A stretch of 64,000 nucleotides of DNA from an uncultured Desulfovibrio sp. (GCA_934546745.1 CAKTDV010000012.1:1-64000), one strand, 5' to 3'; positions 32,576-43,400 are shown, counted from the first letter of the stretch. Translations and numbers: made by a program. The notes: generated by a model not told the origin, from the sequence alone.

Positions 32576-33202
32576 TTAGCGCGATGCGCGGCGAGGCAGC
32601 GCAACAGCCAGCTGATCGGCAAGATGGATGCCCAGACGCTGAACGAGCAGGCTCTGACTCCGGGCCAGCGCGGAAAAATCCGGACCGCCGGGTTCTTCGT
32701 CGGAAAAGACGCCCTGCGCCAAGACGCCGCCGCGCGTATCCCGCAACTGCCAGCGGGCGGACAGACAGGAGCCGTCCTGGAAATCGCCGTCCAGCCGCAG
32801 GATGTCCACCAGCAGCGCTGGAGCCTGTTCCCCCGCGTCACCATCGGGCAGGAGGCTGTACCCGCCCCCGGCCAGACGCGGGGCCAGCACTTCCCGCAGC
32901 ACGCGATGCACGCCCTTTGCCAGCGGTTCTGCCCACTGATGAAGCCCGGCCACTTCCAGCCGCGCATCCTGGGCGTGGCGCACGATCATGTCCCGCCGGT
33001 CAAGGTATTCCGGCACGGCCACCGCGCCAAGGCGCAACGTCCCGCCGGGCAGGGGGCCTGTCCGCTGGGGCGGCTGGCCGCTGTCCAGCAGATAGAAGGA
33101 GGTGGGAGCACTCTTGACGCAGCCCATGCCCGGCAGGGCCAGCGCAAGGCAGAGCGCGGCCATCCACAGGCGGGAGAAGAGGATCTGGCGGGAAACGATC
33201 AT
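32576..33202 (-). CDS. ABC-type lipid transport auxiliary lipoprotein (PqiC/YmbA-like)
   Basis: A 208-residue lipoprotein with a signal peptide ending in LALALPGMGC (lipobox Cys at about 28). The body begins TSFYLLDSGQPPQRTG and continues LGAVAVPEYLDRRDMIVR, typical of the PqiC family. That family works at the outer membrane with MCE proteins in phospholipid trafficking. Its ATG overlaps the stop of the MCE gene (ATGA). It closes the four-gene Mla-like operon. Confidence 0.88.
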   Translation of the reverse strand: MIVSRQILFSRLWMAALCLALALPGMGCVKSAPTSFYLLDSGQPPQRTGPLPGGTLRLGAVAVPEYLDRRDMIVRHAQDARLEVAGLHQWAEPLAKGVHRVLREVLAPRLAGGGYSLLPDGDAGEQAPALLVDILRLDGDFQDGSCLSARWQLRDTRGGVLAQGVFSDEEPGGPDFSALARSQSLLVQRLGIHLADQLAVALPRRASR

Positions 33203-34146
33203 CGGCGTTGTCCTTGTTTACCGTAGATGAGGGCTTCGGGGTTGCGTTCGATGGTATCGGCCACGGAACGCAGGGAACTCATGGCCGCCGTCGCCTCGCG
33301 CAGCATGCGCCGCAAATCCTCCATGACGGGCGACGCGGGATGCAGCACCGCTCCGGCGGTACGGGTGACGCGCTCCACATGTTCCATGGCCAGACGGAAG
33401 CGCTCCAATGCCGGAGGCAGTTCCCCGGAAGCCGCGCCAAGCGTCGTGTTCAACCGTTGCACCGCGGGCCGGGTCTCCTCCATGAGACTGTCCAGCCGGG
33501 CAAAGCTGGCCCGCATGGCGGCAAAGGCCCCGGTAAAGCTCTCCAGCGCCGTCTCGATCCTGCCGGATCCCAGCAGGGCCGCCAGCGCGCGCAGCGACAC
33601 GTCCGCGGACACCGCCATCTCGGCCAGCGGCAGGCTGGCCAGACGCCGTTGCAACTGATCGATGGGCGACGGCAGGGTGGGAATCTCCATATCCGGCGTG
33701 GCGGAATGATAGACGGCCTCCGTTCCCGGGGCAAAATCCAGCTCGATGCGGAACTGTCCCGTCACCAGGCTCTGCATTTGCAGGCGGGCGCGCAAACCGC
33801 CCTGAATCATGCGCCGGAAGGTCTCCCGCTGCAATTCGGCCGTGGGCGCTCCCCCGACGCCTTCGAAGGCGTCCTCCTTGAGGCGCACGTAGACGGGAAT
33901 GGACGGCCCGGCCTCGCCGGGGCGGGCTTCCAGCGCGATGCGGGTCACGCTGCCCAGCGGCACGCCGCGAAACACCACCGGGGATCCGATTTGCAGCCCA
34001 CTGACGGATCCGTCAAAATACAGCACGTATTCCATGGCGGAACTGAGCAGACGTCCACCGCCAAGCGCCGCGATGCCCACGGCGAACAGCAGCAGGCCGC
34101 CGATGACGAACGCCCCGACGGCCGTTTTCTGTGTTTTGGAGGCCAT
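33199..34146 (-). CDS. MCE/MlaD-family lipid-binding protein
   Basis: A 315-residue periplasmic substrate-binding component of an Mla-type retrograde or anterograde phospholipid transporter. An N-terminal membrane anchor (about 9-30) precedes one MCE domain starting YVLYFDGSVSGLQIGSPVVF and RGVPLGSVTRI. A long helical C-terminal region (about 150-315) would form the tube or stalk. The operon order is permease, ATPase, MCE, lipoprotein. Confidence 0.92.
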   Translation of the reverse strand: MASKTQKTAVGAFVIGGLLLFAVGIAALGGGRLLSSAMEYVLYFDGSVSGLQIGSPVVFRGVPLGSVTRIALEARPGEAGPSIPVYVRLKEDAFEGVGGAPTAELQRETFRRMIQGGLRARLQMQSLVTGQFRIELDFAPGTEAVYHSATPDMEIPTLPSPIDQLQRRLASLPLAEMAVSADVSLRALAALLGSGRIETALESFTGAFAAMRASFARLDSLMEETRPAVQRLNTTLGAASGELPPALERFRLAMEHVERVTRTAGAVLHPASPVMEDLRRMLREATAAMSSLRSVADTIERNPEALIYGKQGQRR

Positions 34147-34164
34147 AGGCCCTGTCTCCTTGTT

Positions 34165-34968
34165 TCATGGCGCGGCGCGTTCAGGCGTCTCCCGCCCCTC
34201 GCCGCCACGTGTGAGAAAATTGCGCGCGCCGGAGGCCGCGCCGGGATCGCGCAGCATGGCCTGGGGATTGCCGCGCGCCGTGACGGTGCGGGATGCGGCG
34301 TCCAGAAAGATGCCGTTGGTGGCGATGGCGAAAATGCTGGCCAGTTCGTGCGAGACGATGACAAAGGTCGTTCCCAGCGTGTCGCGCAATTCAAGAATAA
34401 GGTCGTCCAGCAGGCGGGAACTGACGGGATCCAGCCCCGCCGAAGGCTCATCCAGGAAAAGGATAGCGGGATCCAGCGCCAGCGCGCGCGCCAGACCTGC
34501 GCGCTTGCGCATGCCGCCACTGATTTCGCTGGGGTAGTAGTCCTCAAAACCGGCCAGCCCTGCCAACGCCAGCTTGAGGGAGGCCAGTTCGCGGATTTCC
34601 GCCTCGCCAAGATCCGTGTACAGCTGCAGGGGAAGGCCCACGTTTTCCGCCAGCGTCATGGAACTCCACAGCGCGCCGCTCTGGAAGAGGACGCCCACAC
34701 CGCGCATGAGGCGCCGCCGCGCCTCCTCTCCGGCGCTCCAGAAATCCCGCCCGCCGTAGAGAACCCGGCCCCGGCCCGGCGCTTTCAGCCCCATGAGCAC
34801 GCGCAGCAGCGTGCTCTTGCCGCAGCCGGAACCACCCATGATGAAAAAGATGTCTCCCCCGCGCACGTCAAAGCTCACGTCGCGCATGAGCACGTAGTCC
34901 CCATAGGCGACGGTCAGATCACGGACGGACAGGCACGGCGTTTCGGAAAGGGGTGCTTTGCTGTTCAT
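34165..34968 (-). CDS. ABC transporter ATP-binding protein, MlaF-like
   Basis: A 267-residue ATPase of the MCE lipid transporter. Walker A is GGSGCGKSTLLRVL, the signature is YPSEISGGMRKRAGLARALA, and Walker B is ILFLDEPSAGLDPVSSRLLD. The H-loop lies in FVIVSHELASIF. The GGMRKR variant of the signature is typical of MlaF/Ttg2A. It sits 3 bp after the permease gene. Confidence 0.94.
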   Translation of the reverse strand: MNSKAPLSETPCLSVRDLTVAYGDYVLMRDVSFDVRGGDIFFIMGGSGCGKSTLLRVLMGLKAPGRGRVLYGGRDFWSAGEEARRRLMRGVGVLFQSGALWSSMTLAENVGLPLQLYTDLGEAEIRELASLKLALAGLAGFEDYYPSEISGGMRKRAGLARALALDPAILFLDEPSAGLDPVSSRLLDDLILELRDTLGTTFVIVSHELASIFAIATNGIFLDAASRTVTARGNPQAMLRDPGAASGARNFLTRGGEGRETPERAAP

Positions 34969-34971
34969 GGC

Positions 34972-36096
34972 TCAGATACGCAACAGATTGCAGACGACGG
35001 TAATGATGGCCGTGGCCACGATGATGCCCACAAGCGCATGCACCACGGCCGTAGTGGTGGCGCGCCCCACGGCCAGGGCGCTCCTGCCGCAGCGTATGCC
35101 ATGATAGCAGCCGGACAGGGCCACGATGACGCCGAACACTCCCCCGTAGACAAGACCGATGAGGCCATGCCGGAAATTGACCATGGAAATGGTGGCGTTC
35201 ATGTACTCCAGCGCGTTGAGATCCAGCATGGTCACGCCCACCAGAAAACCGCCGAGAATGCCCATGAGATCGGCGTAGACGGTGAGCAGCGGCGTCATCA
35301 GCGCCAGCGCCAGCAGGCGCGGCAGCACCAGAAAATCCGTGGGCGGCAGGCCCGTGGTGGAGAGGGCATCCACCTCCTCATTGACCTGCATGGTGCCGAT
35401 GACGGCGGCATAGGACGCGCCCATGCGCCCGGCCATGACCACCCCCACCATGACGGCTCCCATGACGCGCAGCATGCCGATGCCCACCAGTCCGGCCACG
35501 TAGATTTGCGCGCCGAACTGCTGCAGCTGCACCGCCCCCACAAAGGCCAGAATCAATCCGAACAGCAGGCTTGTGACAGAGACGATGGGCAGAGCGCACA
35601 CGCCGCATTCGTGCATGGCTTCCAGAAAATCCTGTGGCCGCATGGGTGATCGGCCCGTCACGAAACGCCAGAGCGACAGCGTGGCCTCGCCCAGAAATTC
35701 AAGGAAATCCCCGATGCGCGCGGGCAGGGACAGCACGGCGCCGCCCAGCCGTTCCAGCGTCCCCTCGTCCCCGGCGGCACGCCCGGCCCCTTCCCTGGGG
35801 GGCACGGCAAAGGCCAGGCGCAGCAGGCGGCTCAGGCCGGGCGGCAGATCGTCCACAATCTCCCCTCCCGCGGCGCGCTCCAGACGCACAAGGCGAACGA
35901 GAAAGACCAGCAGGCTGCTGTCCCACTGAAGCGGCTCCTCCGCCGTCAGGCGCAGACGCCCGCACCCGCCCTCGGCGGCGCGCAGGGCTTCCCCCGCCTC
36001 AGGGGGCCAGGGGTGGGAAAGTTCCCATGTGCCGCCCACGCACACGAGACATTCCGCCCCGTCCCGGCGCAGGCGTATGTGCGGACCGGTGTTCAT
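34972..36096 (-). CDS. MlaE-family permease with N-terminal STAS-like domain
   Basis: A 374-residue permease. The first about 110 residues resemble a STAS domain (LRRDGAECLVCVGGTWELSH). They precede the MlaE membrane region with about five helices, FLEFLGEATLSLWRFVTGRS and VGIGMLRVMGAVMVGVVMAG. The fusion of a MlaB-like STAS part to MlaE is known in other bacteria. ATG 36096 follows AAAGGATGA. This is the first gene of the operon. Confidence 0.92.
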   Translation of the reverse strand: MNTGPHIRLRRDGAECLVCVGGTWELSHPWPPEAGEALRAAEGGCGRLRLTAEEPLQWDSSLLVFLVRLVRLERAAGGEIVDDLPPGLSRLLRLAFAVPPREGAGRAAGDEGTLERLGGAVLSLPARIGDFLEFLGEATLSLWRFVTGRSPMRPQDFLEAMHECGVCALPIVSVTSLLFGLILAFVGAVQLQQFGAQIYVAGLVGIGMLRVMGAVMVGVVMAGRMGASYAAVIGTMQVNEEVDALSTTGLPPTDFLVLPRLLALALMTPLLTVYADLMGILGGFLVGVTMLDLNALEYMNATISMVNFRHGLIGLVYGGVFGVIVALSGCYHGIRCGRSALAVGRATTTAVVHALVGIIVATAIITVVCNLLRI

Positions 36097-36229
36097 CGCG
36101 TCATCCTTTTTGCCTTTCCACACGTTGTGTGCTACCTGTGGGCTACCATAGACACGAAAGTATAGCCGCTGCGCGGCCTCCCCGCAAGAGCGGCGCGCCG
36201 CTTCCCCTCCAGCTCAAAGGACAGCAGCC

Positions 36230-39019
36230 ATGTCGCTCAGGACGCGCCTCGCCCTTCACAGGGAACCCCTCTTTCTCATGGACGGTTCCGCCTTCATCTT
36301 CCGGGGCTTTTTTGCCAACCGCACCATGCGGCGTTCCGACGGATTCCCCACCAACGCGCTGGCCGTGGTTTCCCGCATCCTGCTGCGCATCCTGCGCGGC
36401 GAGCGCCCACGCTACTTCGCGTTCATCCAGGACGGCAAAGGCAAGAATTTCCGCCACGAAATCTACGCCCAGTACAAGGCCAACCGCGACGCCACGCCGG
36501 AAGATCTCGTGCGTCAGCTCGAACCCATCCGCCAGCTGGTGCGCGCGCTGGGCCTGCGGCTGGAAGTGTCGCGGGGCTGCGAGGCCGACGACTGCATCGC
36601 CTCGCTGGCAGCACGTTTCAGCGAGGAACGCCCCGTGATCATCATCAGCGGCGACAAGGATCTGAAACAGTGCCTCGGCCCCAACGTCTATATGTGGGAT
36701 CCCGCCGCCAAAGAGGAAAAGCTCACCGACGCTAGCGCCTTCACGGCGGAAAGCGGCATCGCGCCGCAACACTGGCCCGACATGCAGGCACTCATCGGCG
36801 ACAGCAGCGACAACATTCCCGGCGTGCCCGGCATCGGCCCCAAGACGGCGCGCCAGATCTGCGCCATCTGCCCCACCCTGGAGGACATCCGCGATCGCTT
36901 TTCCCTGCTCCCGCCCAAGATCCAGGACAAGTTGCGCGATCATCTGGAAACCATATTCACATGGCGCAAACTGACACGCCTTTCCCGCGGGGAGTGCGCC
37001 GATCTGACGCTGGACGACCTGCGCGTGCAGCCCCCCGACGAAGCGCGCTGCGCGGCCCTTGCCGGGGAATTTGAGCTCTTCGCCCTGCGCCGCGAGCTGG
37101 AGACCCTGTTACGCGGCCAGCCGCCGCGAGAGGGCAGTCCGACCCATCCGGCGGTCCAGCCCTCTTCCGCAGCGAACACGGACGCGGTTGAGGGCGTTAT
37201 GGGGGGGGCGACCGCTTCCCATCAGGCGTCCGTGCCAATTCCGCCGCCCGTGCCGCCCCTTTCGGGGGAAGGGGCCGAACAGGGGACGCTTCCGGGGACG
37301 CTGCTGGACACGCCCCAGCCGCCGCAACCGCTGGCGCAGGCCCCGGAAGCCCGCACCACCGCCGATCTGCCTTCCTGCGCGGGCCGCCGCGCCGCCCTTG
37401 TCTGGGCCTCCGGCCCGGGCAGGCCGCCGCATGTGGCCGTGGACGCCGATCCCGCGCCCCAGGAATTTCTCTGGCTGGGCCGCATGGAGGAGCTGCGCCG
37501 CTGGCTGGGAGATGCGGCGCTGCTCGTCGCCGCGGACAGCAAGGCCCTGCTGGCCGCGCCCTGGGCGCGTGAGGAGGACGCATCCCACGCGTCCCGGACA
37601 GCCTGGCCGCCACATTTCGATCTCGGCCTTGCGGCCTACCTGCTCGACCCTGAAGAGGGCGACTACGGCTGGGCGCGCCTCTACACCCGTTACGGCGTCA
37701 TGCTGGAACATCCCGAACAACGGGGTCCCGCCGCGCTGGCGCTGGATCTGGAAAACATGCTGCGCCGACGCATGGAAGCCGCCGATCTTCTCCCGCTTTA
37801 CCGCCATCTTGAGCTGCCCCTGACGCCCGTGCTGGCGGGCATGGAAGCGCGCGGCGTCGCCATTGACGCGGCGGCCTTCCAGAGCTTTCTTGCCGACGTG
37901 CAGACCCAGCTGGACACGCTCTCCGCCGAGGTGCACAGGGCCGCCGGGCACGACTTCAACATCCGATCGGCACAGCAGCTGGGGGAAGTGCTTTTCGGGG
38001 AACTGGGCCTGCCCGCGCCCCGCAGGACAAAAGGCGGACAGGCCTCCACCAGCCAGCGGACGCTGGAAAAGCTGGCGGGCAAACACCCCGTCGTGGACAG
38101 CGTCCTCCGCTTCCGCAAGCTGGAAAAAATGCGCTCCACCTATCTGGATCCGCTCCCCCGGCTGACGGATGCCCAAGGCCGCCTGCACACCACCTTCAAC
38201 CAGACGGCCACCGCCACGGGCCGCCTTTCCTCCAGCAATCCCAATTTGCAGAACATTCCCGTGCGCGGGCCGCTCGGCAAGCGCATGCGGGCCTGTTTCA
38301 TCGCGGGCGCTGGGCGCAGGCTCATTTCGGCGGATTATTCCCAGGTGGAACTGCGTGTGCTGGCGCACATGTCGCAGGACGCCGCCCTGCTGGACGCCTT
38401 CCGTCACGGGGCGGACATCCACGCCAGGACGGCGGCCCTCATCTACGATGTGCCGCAGGCCGAGGTCAGCCCCGATCAACGCCGCAACGCCAAGACCATC
38501 AACTTTGGCCTCATCTACGGCATGGGCGCGCAAAAGCTCGGGCAGGAACTTCATATCCCGCTGGCGGAGGCAAAGGCCTTCATCGCCCGCTATTTCGAGC
38601 GCCTTACCGGCCTGAAGGCCTTCTATGATCGTGTGGAGGCCGAGGCCCGGCGTCAGGGCTTTGTCGCCACCCTTGGCGGACGCCGCCGCCCGCTGCCCGG
38701 CATTCTCTCGGCCAACGGACAGGCCTTTGCCCTCGCGCGGCGGCAGGCCATCAATACCGTCATTCAGGGGTCTGCCGCCGACATCATCAAGCTGGCCATG
38801 CTGGCCGTGGCCCGCGACGCCCGGCTGCGCGCCCTTGACGCGCGGCTGCTCCTTCAGGTGCATGACGAGCTGGTGCTGGACGCGCCCGAGGAACACGCCG
38901 GGGAGGCCGGGGCCCGCGTGGCCGAACTCATGGCGGGGGTGGAACCCGGCGGCGCGCCGCTCTCCCTCCCCCTTGCCGTGGACTGGGGCACGGGCGACGA
39001 CTGGGGCGCGGCGCATTAG
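36230..39019 (+). CDS. polA: DNA polymerase I
   Basis: A 929-residue repair and Okazaki-processing polymerase. The 5'-3' exonuclease covers about 1-300, with FLMDGSAFIFRGFFA, EADDCIASLAARF and GDSSDNIPGVPGIGPKTA. A Pro/Gly-rich linker (about 300-375) follows. The 3'-5' exonuclease region is degenerate, with no recognisable DxE, so proofreading is probably lost. In the polymerase domain, motif A is DYSQVELRVLAHMS, motif B RRNAKTINFGLIYGMG and motif C LLQVHDELVLD. The linker contains a G8 tract (37201-37208) and a perfect palindrome (37255-37275). Confidence 0.97.
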   Translation: MSLRTRLALHREPLFLMDGSAFIFRGFFANRTMRRSDGFPTNALAVVSRILLRILRGERPRYFAFIQDGKGKNFRHEIYAQYKANRDATPEDLVRQLEPIRQLVRALGLRLEVSRGCEADDCIASLAARFSEERPVIIISGDKDLKQCLGPNVYMWDPAAKEEKLTDASAFTAESGIAPQHWPDMQALIGDSSDNIPGVPGIGPKTARQICAICPTLEDIRDRFSLLPPKIQDKLRDHLETIFTWRKLTRLSRGECADLTLDDLRVQPPDEARCAALAGEFELFALRRELETLLRGQPPREGSPTHPAVQPSSAANTDAVEGVMGGATASHQASVPIPPPVPPLSGEGAEQGTLPGTLLDTPQPPQPLAQAPEARTTADLPSCAGRRAALVWASGPGRPPHVAVDADPAPQEFLWLGRMEELRRWLGDAALLVAADSKALLAAPWAREEDASHASRTAWPPHFDLGLAAYLLDPEEGDYGWARLYTRYGVMLEHPEQRGPAALALDLENMLRRRMEAADLLPLYRHLELPLTPVLAGMEARGVAIDAAAFQSFLADVQTQLDTLSAEVHRAAGHDFNIRSAQQLGEVLFGELGLPAPRRTKGGQASTSQRTLEKLAGKHPVVDSVLRFRKLEKMRSTYLDPLPRLTDAQGRLHTTFNQTATATGRLSSSNPNLQNIPVRGPLGKRMRACFIAGAGRRLISADYSQVELRVLAHMSQDAALLDAFRHGADIHARTAALIYDVPQAEVSPDQRRNAKTINFGLIYGMGAQKLGQELHIPLAEAKAFIARYFERLTGLKAFYDRVEAEARRQGFVATLGGRRRPLPGILSANGQAFALARRQAINTVIQGSAADIIKLAMLAVARDARLRALDARLLLQVHDELVLDAPEEHAGEAGARVAELMAGVEPGGAPLSLPLAVDWGTGDDWGAAH
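37255..37275. repeat. REP-like palindrome within the polA linker
   Basis: GCCCCTT-tcggggg-AAGGGGC forms a perfect 7-bp stem encoding PPLSGEGAE in the linker between nuclease domains. Sequence and shape resemble the intergenic CCCC-GGGG palindromes near 52251, 52315 and 57407. Confidence 0.4.
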
Positions 39020-39034
39020 GGCTGTTTCCCGGCG

Positions 39035-40477
39035 TCAGGACTCCAGGGACGGATCCCGGACGGCTATGGCCGCCGGAGAGGGAAGCACGGCAACCCGGTT
39101 GTAGACGATATAGCGGTTGCGACCCTTGTTCTTGGCCTCGTAGAGAGCGCGATCGGCAAGCTCGAAATAGGCGGTGTAGCGGCATTCCCCCGGCGTTTCC
39201 ACAATGACGCCGATGCTGCATTCGATAGGCGCGCCGTCGATGCCGGCGGCGGCGAGCCGCCGCTGAAACCCTTTCAGGAGGCGTTCCAGCTCCGTCATGC
39301 CCGGATAGCGCGGGAGAAAAAAGGCGAACTCATCGCCGCCAAGGCGGCCCACGGAGGACGGTGGGGGAAAGCTCTCCCGCAGGATGGTTCCCAGCCTCTG
39401 GAGAACGGCGTCGCCAGCGGGATGGCCGTGCGTGTCGTTGAGTTCCTTGAAATGATCCATGTCCACCAGCCCGAAGACACAGGGAGGGACGGGCGCCGTG
39501 CGCGGACAGAGGTCCGGCCTGGCCGGGGTTCCCGTCTTGCCGGGACAGCGGCCGTGACCGGCGCAATGGACGCCGCAGGCCACCTCCACGGCGGCCTGGA
39601 AACCGCTGCGGTTGAGGATGCCTGTCAGCGCATCGTAGAGCGCCTTGTGCTGAAGGGCCAGCCGTTCCTTTTTTTCGCTGTCGATGTTGATAATGCTGCC
39701 CGCCATGCAGGGACGGCCCAGATCGTCCGTCAGATTGCATGCCTGGATGCGGCACCACAGGGGACCGCCGTCCCCCCGCAGGAGGCGGGCTTCCGTCTCC
39801 GCCTTTTCCGCGCCCTGTCGCAGACGGGCGAACATGTCCCGCACGCTCTGGCGGTCTTCCTCGACGGCGTGGGCGCGGATCGCCTCTTCCGGCGTTGCCG
39901 CCGCGTCGGGCGGCGGACAGCCGAAGACCCTGTGCCAGAACGGGGAATAGCTGGCGTGTTTCCTGTCCGGGCTGTACTCGAAAAGAACGGCATCCACGAG
40001 GTTTGTCATGATCCGCGCGCGCTGTTCCCTGTAGGCCAGCGCGGACAGGGTGCGACGGTGAAGATGGAGCCCGTAGCAGATGAGCGCGCCCACAAAGACA
40101 CCCAGTGTGGTGAAGAAGTAGGCGGCCCACAGCCGCATGTTCCGGATTTGTTCCGGAACGCCGCCTTCCCGCCAGTTCCAGAGGTTCGGGAAATCAGAAA
40201 AATCAGAAAAGACCCGCGGGCGCGGCATCGTTTCCGAAAGGTCTCCAGAGCCGCCGGGCATCCGCGGCGGGCGGGCGGCGTCCGTTTCCCAGCGCGCCGG
40301 GCCATCTTCCCACGCCGCGATGCGATCGTGCAGGTTCCGGCAGATCTCAAGGAGGGTGAGCATACGCTCCTCGCCCGCGGCGAGACGCCGCGTCTGCTGG
40401 TGAATGTAGGAGGTGTAGAGCGCGTAGCAGAAGATGAGCCACACCAGCGGCAGGAGATAGAGGGCGCGCGATTTCAT
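39035..40477 (-). CDS. Membrane diguanylate cyclase with PAS domain (GGDEF)
   Basis: A 480-residue protein that would make cyclic di-GMP. A membrane helix (about 5-24), a periplasmic domain of about 85 residues and a second helix (about 113-138) are followed by a PAS domain (about 150-275). The GGDEF domain has DALTGILNRSGF and the intact active site SVGRLGGDEFAFFL. Between them a Cys/His/Pro-rich insertion (about 300-335, CGVHCAGHGRCPGK) is unusual inside a GGDEF domain and could bind metal. The start overlaps the stop of the EAL gene (ATGA), so cyclase and phosphodiesterase form an operon. Confidence 0.92.
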   Translation of the reverse strand: MKSRALYLLPLVWLIFCYALYTSYIHQQTRRLAAGEERMLTLLEICRNLHDRIAAWEDGPARWETDAARPPRMPGGSGDLSETMPRPRVFSDFSDFPNLWNWREGGVPEQIRNMRLWAAYFFTTLGVFVGALICYGLHLHRRTLSALAYREQRARIMTNLVDAVLFEYSPDRKHASYSPFWHRVFGCPPPDAAATPEEAIRAHAVEEDRQSVRDMFARLRQGAEKAETEARLLRGDGGPLWCRIQACNLTDDLGRPCMAGSIINIDSEKKERLALQHKALYDALTGILNRSGFQAAVEVACGVHCAGHGRCPGKTGTPARPDLCPRTAPVPPCVFGLVDMDHFKELNDTHGHPAGDAVLQRLGTILRESFPPPSSVGRLGGDEFAFFLPRYPGMTELERLLKGFQRRLAAAGIDGAPIECSIGVIVETPGECRYTAYFELADRALYEAKNKGRNRYIVYNRVAVLPSPAAIAVRDPSLES

Positions 40478-43400
40478 GACGGACGATCATCCCCGGACAG
40501 CGCGGAGGATGAGGACGGCTCCGCAGGTGTGGACGGCGCGGACGGCGCGCCGCCCCCGGCGCCGGAATGGGCGCTCACATAGTCGGAAAACTCGTCCAGC
40601 GGCATGGGCTTGGAGATAAAATAGCCCTGCCCTATGTCGCAGCCGATGTTGCGCAGGTAGTCTATCTGGCCGGGATTTTCCACACCTTCGCACACCATGG
40701 TCAGCTGCAGGCGTTTCCCCATGTTGATGATGGAATCGATAATGACGTGTGTGGCGCCGTCGTCACTGGACACGTTGTCAAGGAAGGCCTTGTCAATCTT
40801 GATGACATCCATGTCAAGGGACTGGAGCGAGGACAGGGAGGGTAGCCCTTGCCGAAGTCGTCCAGCGCCAGGGAGATGCCAAAGCGGCGAAGGCCCTTCA
40901 TGCTTTCCCGGAACTGGGCCTCGTCCTGCAGGGCCATGCTTTCCGTGATTTCCACCTCGATGAGCTGCGGCGGGATGTTGAATTCCCTGAGCGTGGCGGT
41001 GAACACGTCCACGTAGTCGCTGGAGAAGAAAAGCGCCTTGGACTGGTTGATGCTGATGCGGATGACGGGCTTCCCCTCGTCGAGGCGGCGGCGCAGCCAG
41101 GCGCAGACCGTGCGCAGGACGAACATATCCACTTCCTTGATGAAGCCGTTCTTCTCAAAGAGCGTGATGAACTCGTCGGGATAAACGGGGGAACCGTGGG
41201 GCGGCATCCAGCGGATCAGGGCTTCCGCGCCATACAGGGAGTTGTCGGAAAGGCGGATCTGCGGTTGGACGTAGACGATGAACTCATTATTGCGCAGGGC
41301 CTGGATCATGCGGTTTTCCATGTCGTTGTCCCGCAGCAGGCGCGCTTCCATGGCGGCGTCGTACAGGGCGTAGCGCGAATGGTAGTCTTCGCTGGCAAGG
41401 GAGCTTTCGGCGGTTTCGGCCAGAAGCAGGCAGTTGGCCATGTGGCCGTCGTACTGGCGCACGGCGTAGGCCCCGCAGGAAAAGACCACGGCGCGATCCA
41501 GCGCGCGCCGCAGTTTGCCGGCGCTGGCGAAGAAGGCTTCCATGCGTGTGCGGAAGGACTGATCGTCATCGCACTGCCACAGTACCAGAAACTTGCCCGC
41601 CGTGGCGTGGGCCACCAGTTCACCGGGCCCCTGGTTGTGCCGCAGCAGCTCCTCATGGCAGAGCTTGATGAGCATGTCGCCCACGGCATGGCTGCGGGTA
41701 CGGTTGATGAGCTTGAGGCGGCGCAAATTCACAAGGACGAGATAATAGGGTTTCTGGGCGTTTCTCAGGCAGGCGTCGGCCTCCAGAAGGAATTTGGCGC
41801 GGTTGTCGCCGCCTGTCAGCGGATCGCGGTAGGCCGCCTCCGTCAGCGTCAGCATGTGCCGCCGGTTGCTCCTGATGAAGCGCAGGGCCAGCAGGGCGAG
41901 GATGGCGGCTACCAGCAGGGCCAGCAGGGGCGCGTAGTCCCGCGCGACGCGCAGGAGCGTCTCCAGAAGGGACGGGGGTGTGCGATCCATCAGCATGGCC
42001 TCCATCTCAGAGGCAGTCAGCGCGGAAATGTTCTTGTCCAGCACGGAGAGCGCCAGCGGGGAGGCCTCGCTGGAAATCCCCAGCGCCATGGAGTACCGCG
42101 CGCGGGTAACAAAGGGCAGGGAGGGGAGGTCGTCGCCGGAAAAGGCCGTGCCGGGAAAGCACGGGATGTAGGCGTCGATTTTCCCCCGGTCGCGGGCGTC
42201 CTCACAGTCCTCCATTGAGGGGAAATAGAGCAGCTGATCCGCGGGGTAGGCCGCCAGATAGGCCGCGCCCACGGCGGCCATCTCCTGTGCCGCGCCTATG
42301 CGGAGGCCGCTGCCAGGAGCGCCCTTCTCCAGCCCGGCCAGCAGGATGGGGGGATCGTAGTAGGGCGTACTCGTGACAAGGCCGTGCGTTGCGGAGAAAT
42401 CCGGCCCGGCGTAGATATCGGAAACGGCGTCCGCCTTGTCGTTGGCGACCAGAGCCAGGGCCTCCTCATAGGTGGGGGCGGACACGTAGTCAAAGGCGAT
42501 GCCGCTGCGGCGGGAAAGCGCCGCAAGCAGTTGCGCAAGAAAGTTGGAACCGCTCTGTTCCGGCCGCATCATGATTTGCCGATCGCTGTAGGCGATGCGC
42601 AGGCGCGGTTTTTCCTGGAGCCAGTCGTGCTCCTCCCGCGTCAGGCTGAAGACCGTGTTCCTGCCGCGCAGGTAGTCTTCGGCGAGGTTGGCGTACAGGC
42701 GCGGTGAGGCGATGTGCAGCTGGCGCATGGCGTCGTCAAGCTGGTTGAGCAGCGCCGTGTTGGTTCTGTGGGTGACGAAGAAAAACGGTTCGAGGGTGAT
42801 GAGCGCGATGATCTTCATGCCTTCGCCGGACAGCGAACCGTCCACGTAGGCGTCCAGATCCTTCCGGCGGATCGCCGCCACGGCATCCCGCTTGCTGGGA
42901 TATTCCTTCTTGCGGAACGTCAGGTGATACTGACTCGCAAAACGATCCAGCATGGGACCGCCGTAGGAACCCCGGACGATGCCCACGCGCATGCCGTTGA
43001 ACGTCTTGAGATCCATATAGTAGAACGGGGCGTCTTCCAGGGCATGGAGCGTCACGGCCTCATACCCCGCAGGAAGGCGGCTGTAATTGTAGATCTCCGT
43101 GCGTGACGGGATGTAGGAAACGCCGCAGGTGATGTCGATGACGCCGTCCTCAAGCAGGCGTGGAATATCCCTGAAATTGACGTGCACCCATTCGTGACGC
43201 CAGCCCGTATACTGGGAGAGGGCCTGCAGCAGGGCCGCCACATAGCCCGTCATGACGTTGTTTTTCCGCTCGAAAATACCGGAGATGTCGAACCAGCCCA
43301 CGCGCACAAGGCGGTTCTCCCGCAGGTGCGCGGCGGCCTGCCTGAGCGAGACGGGAGCCTCCGGCGGCGTGGTGGCCAGCGCGCTGTTGGGGGGCATGGA

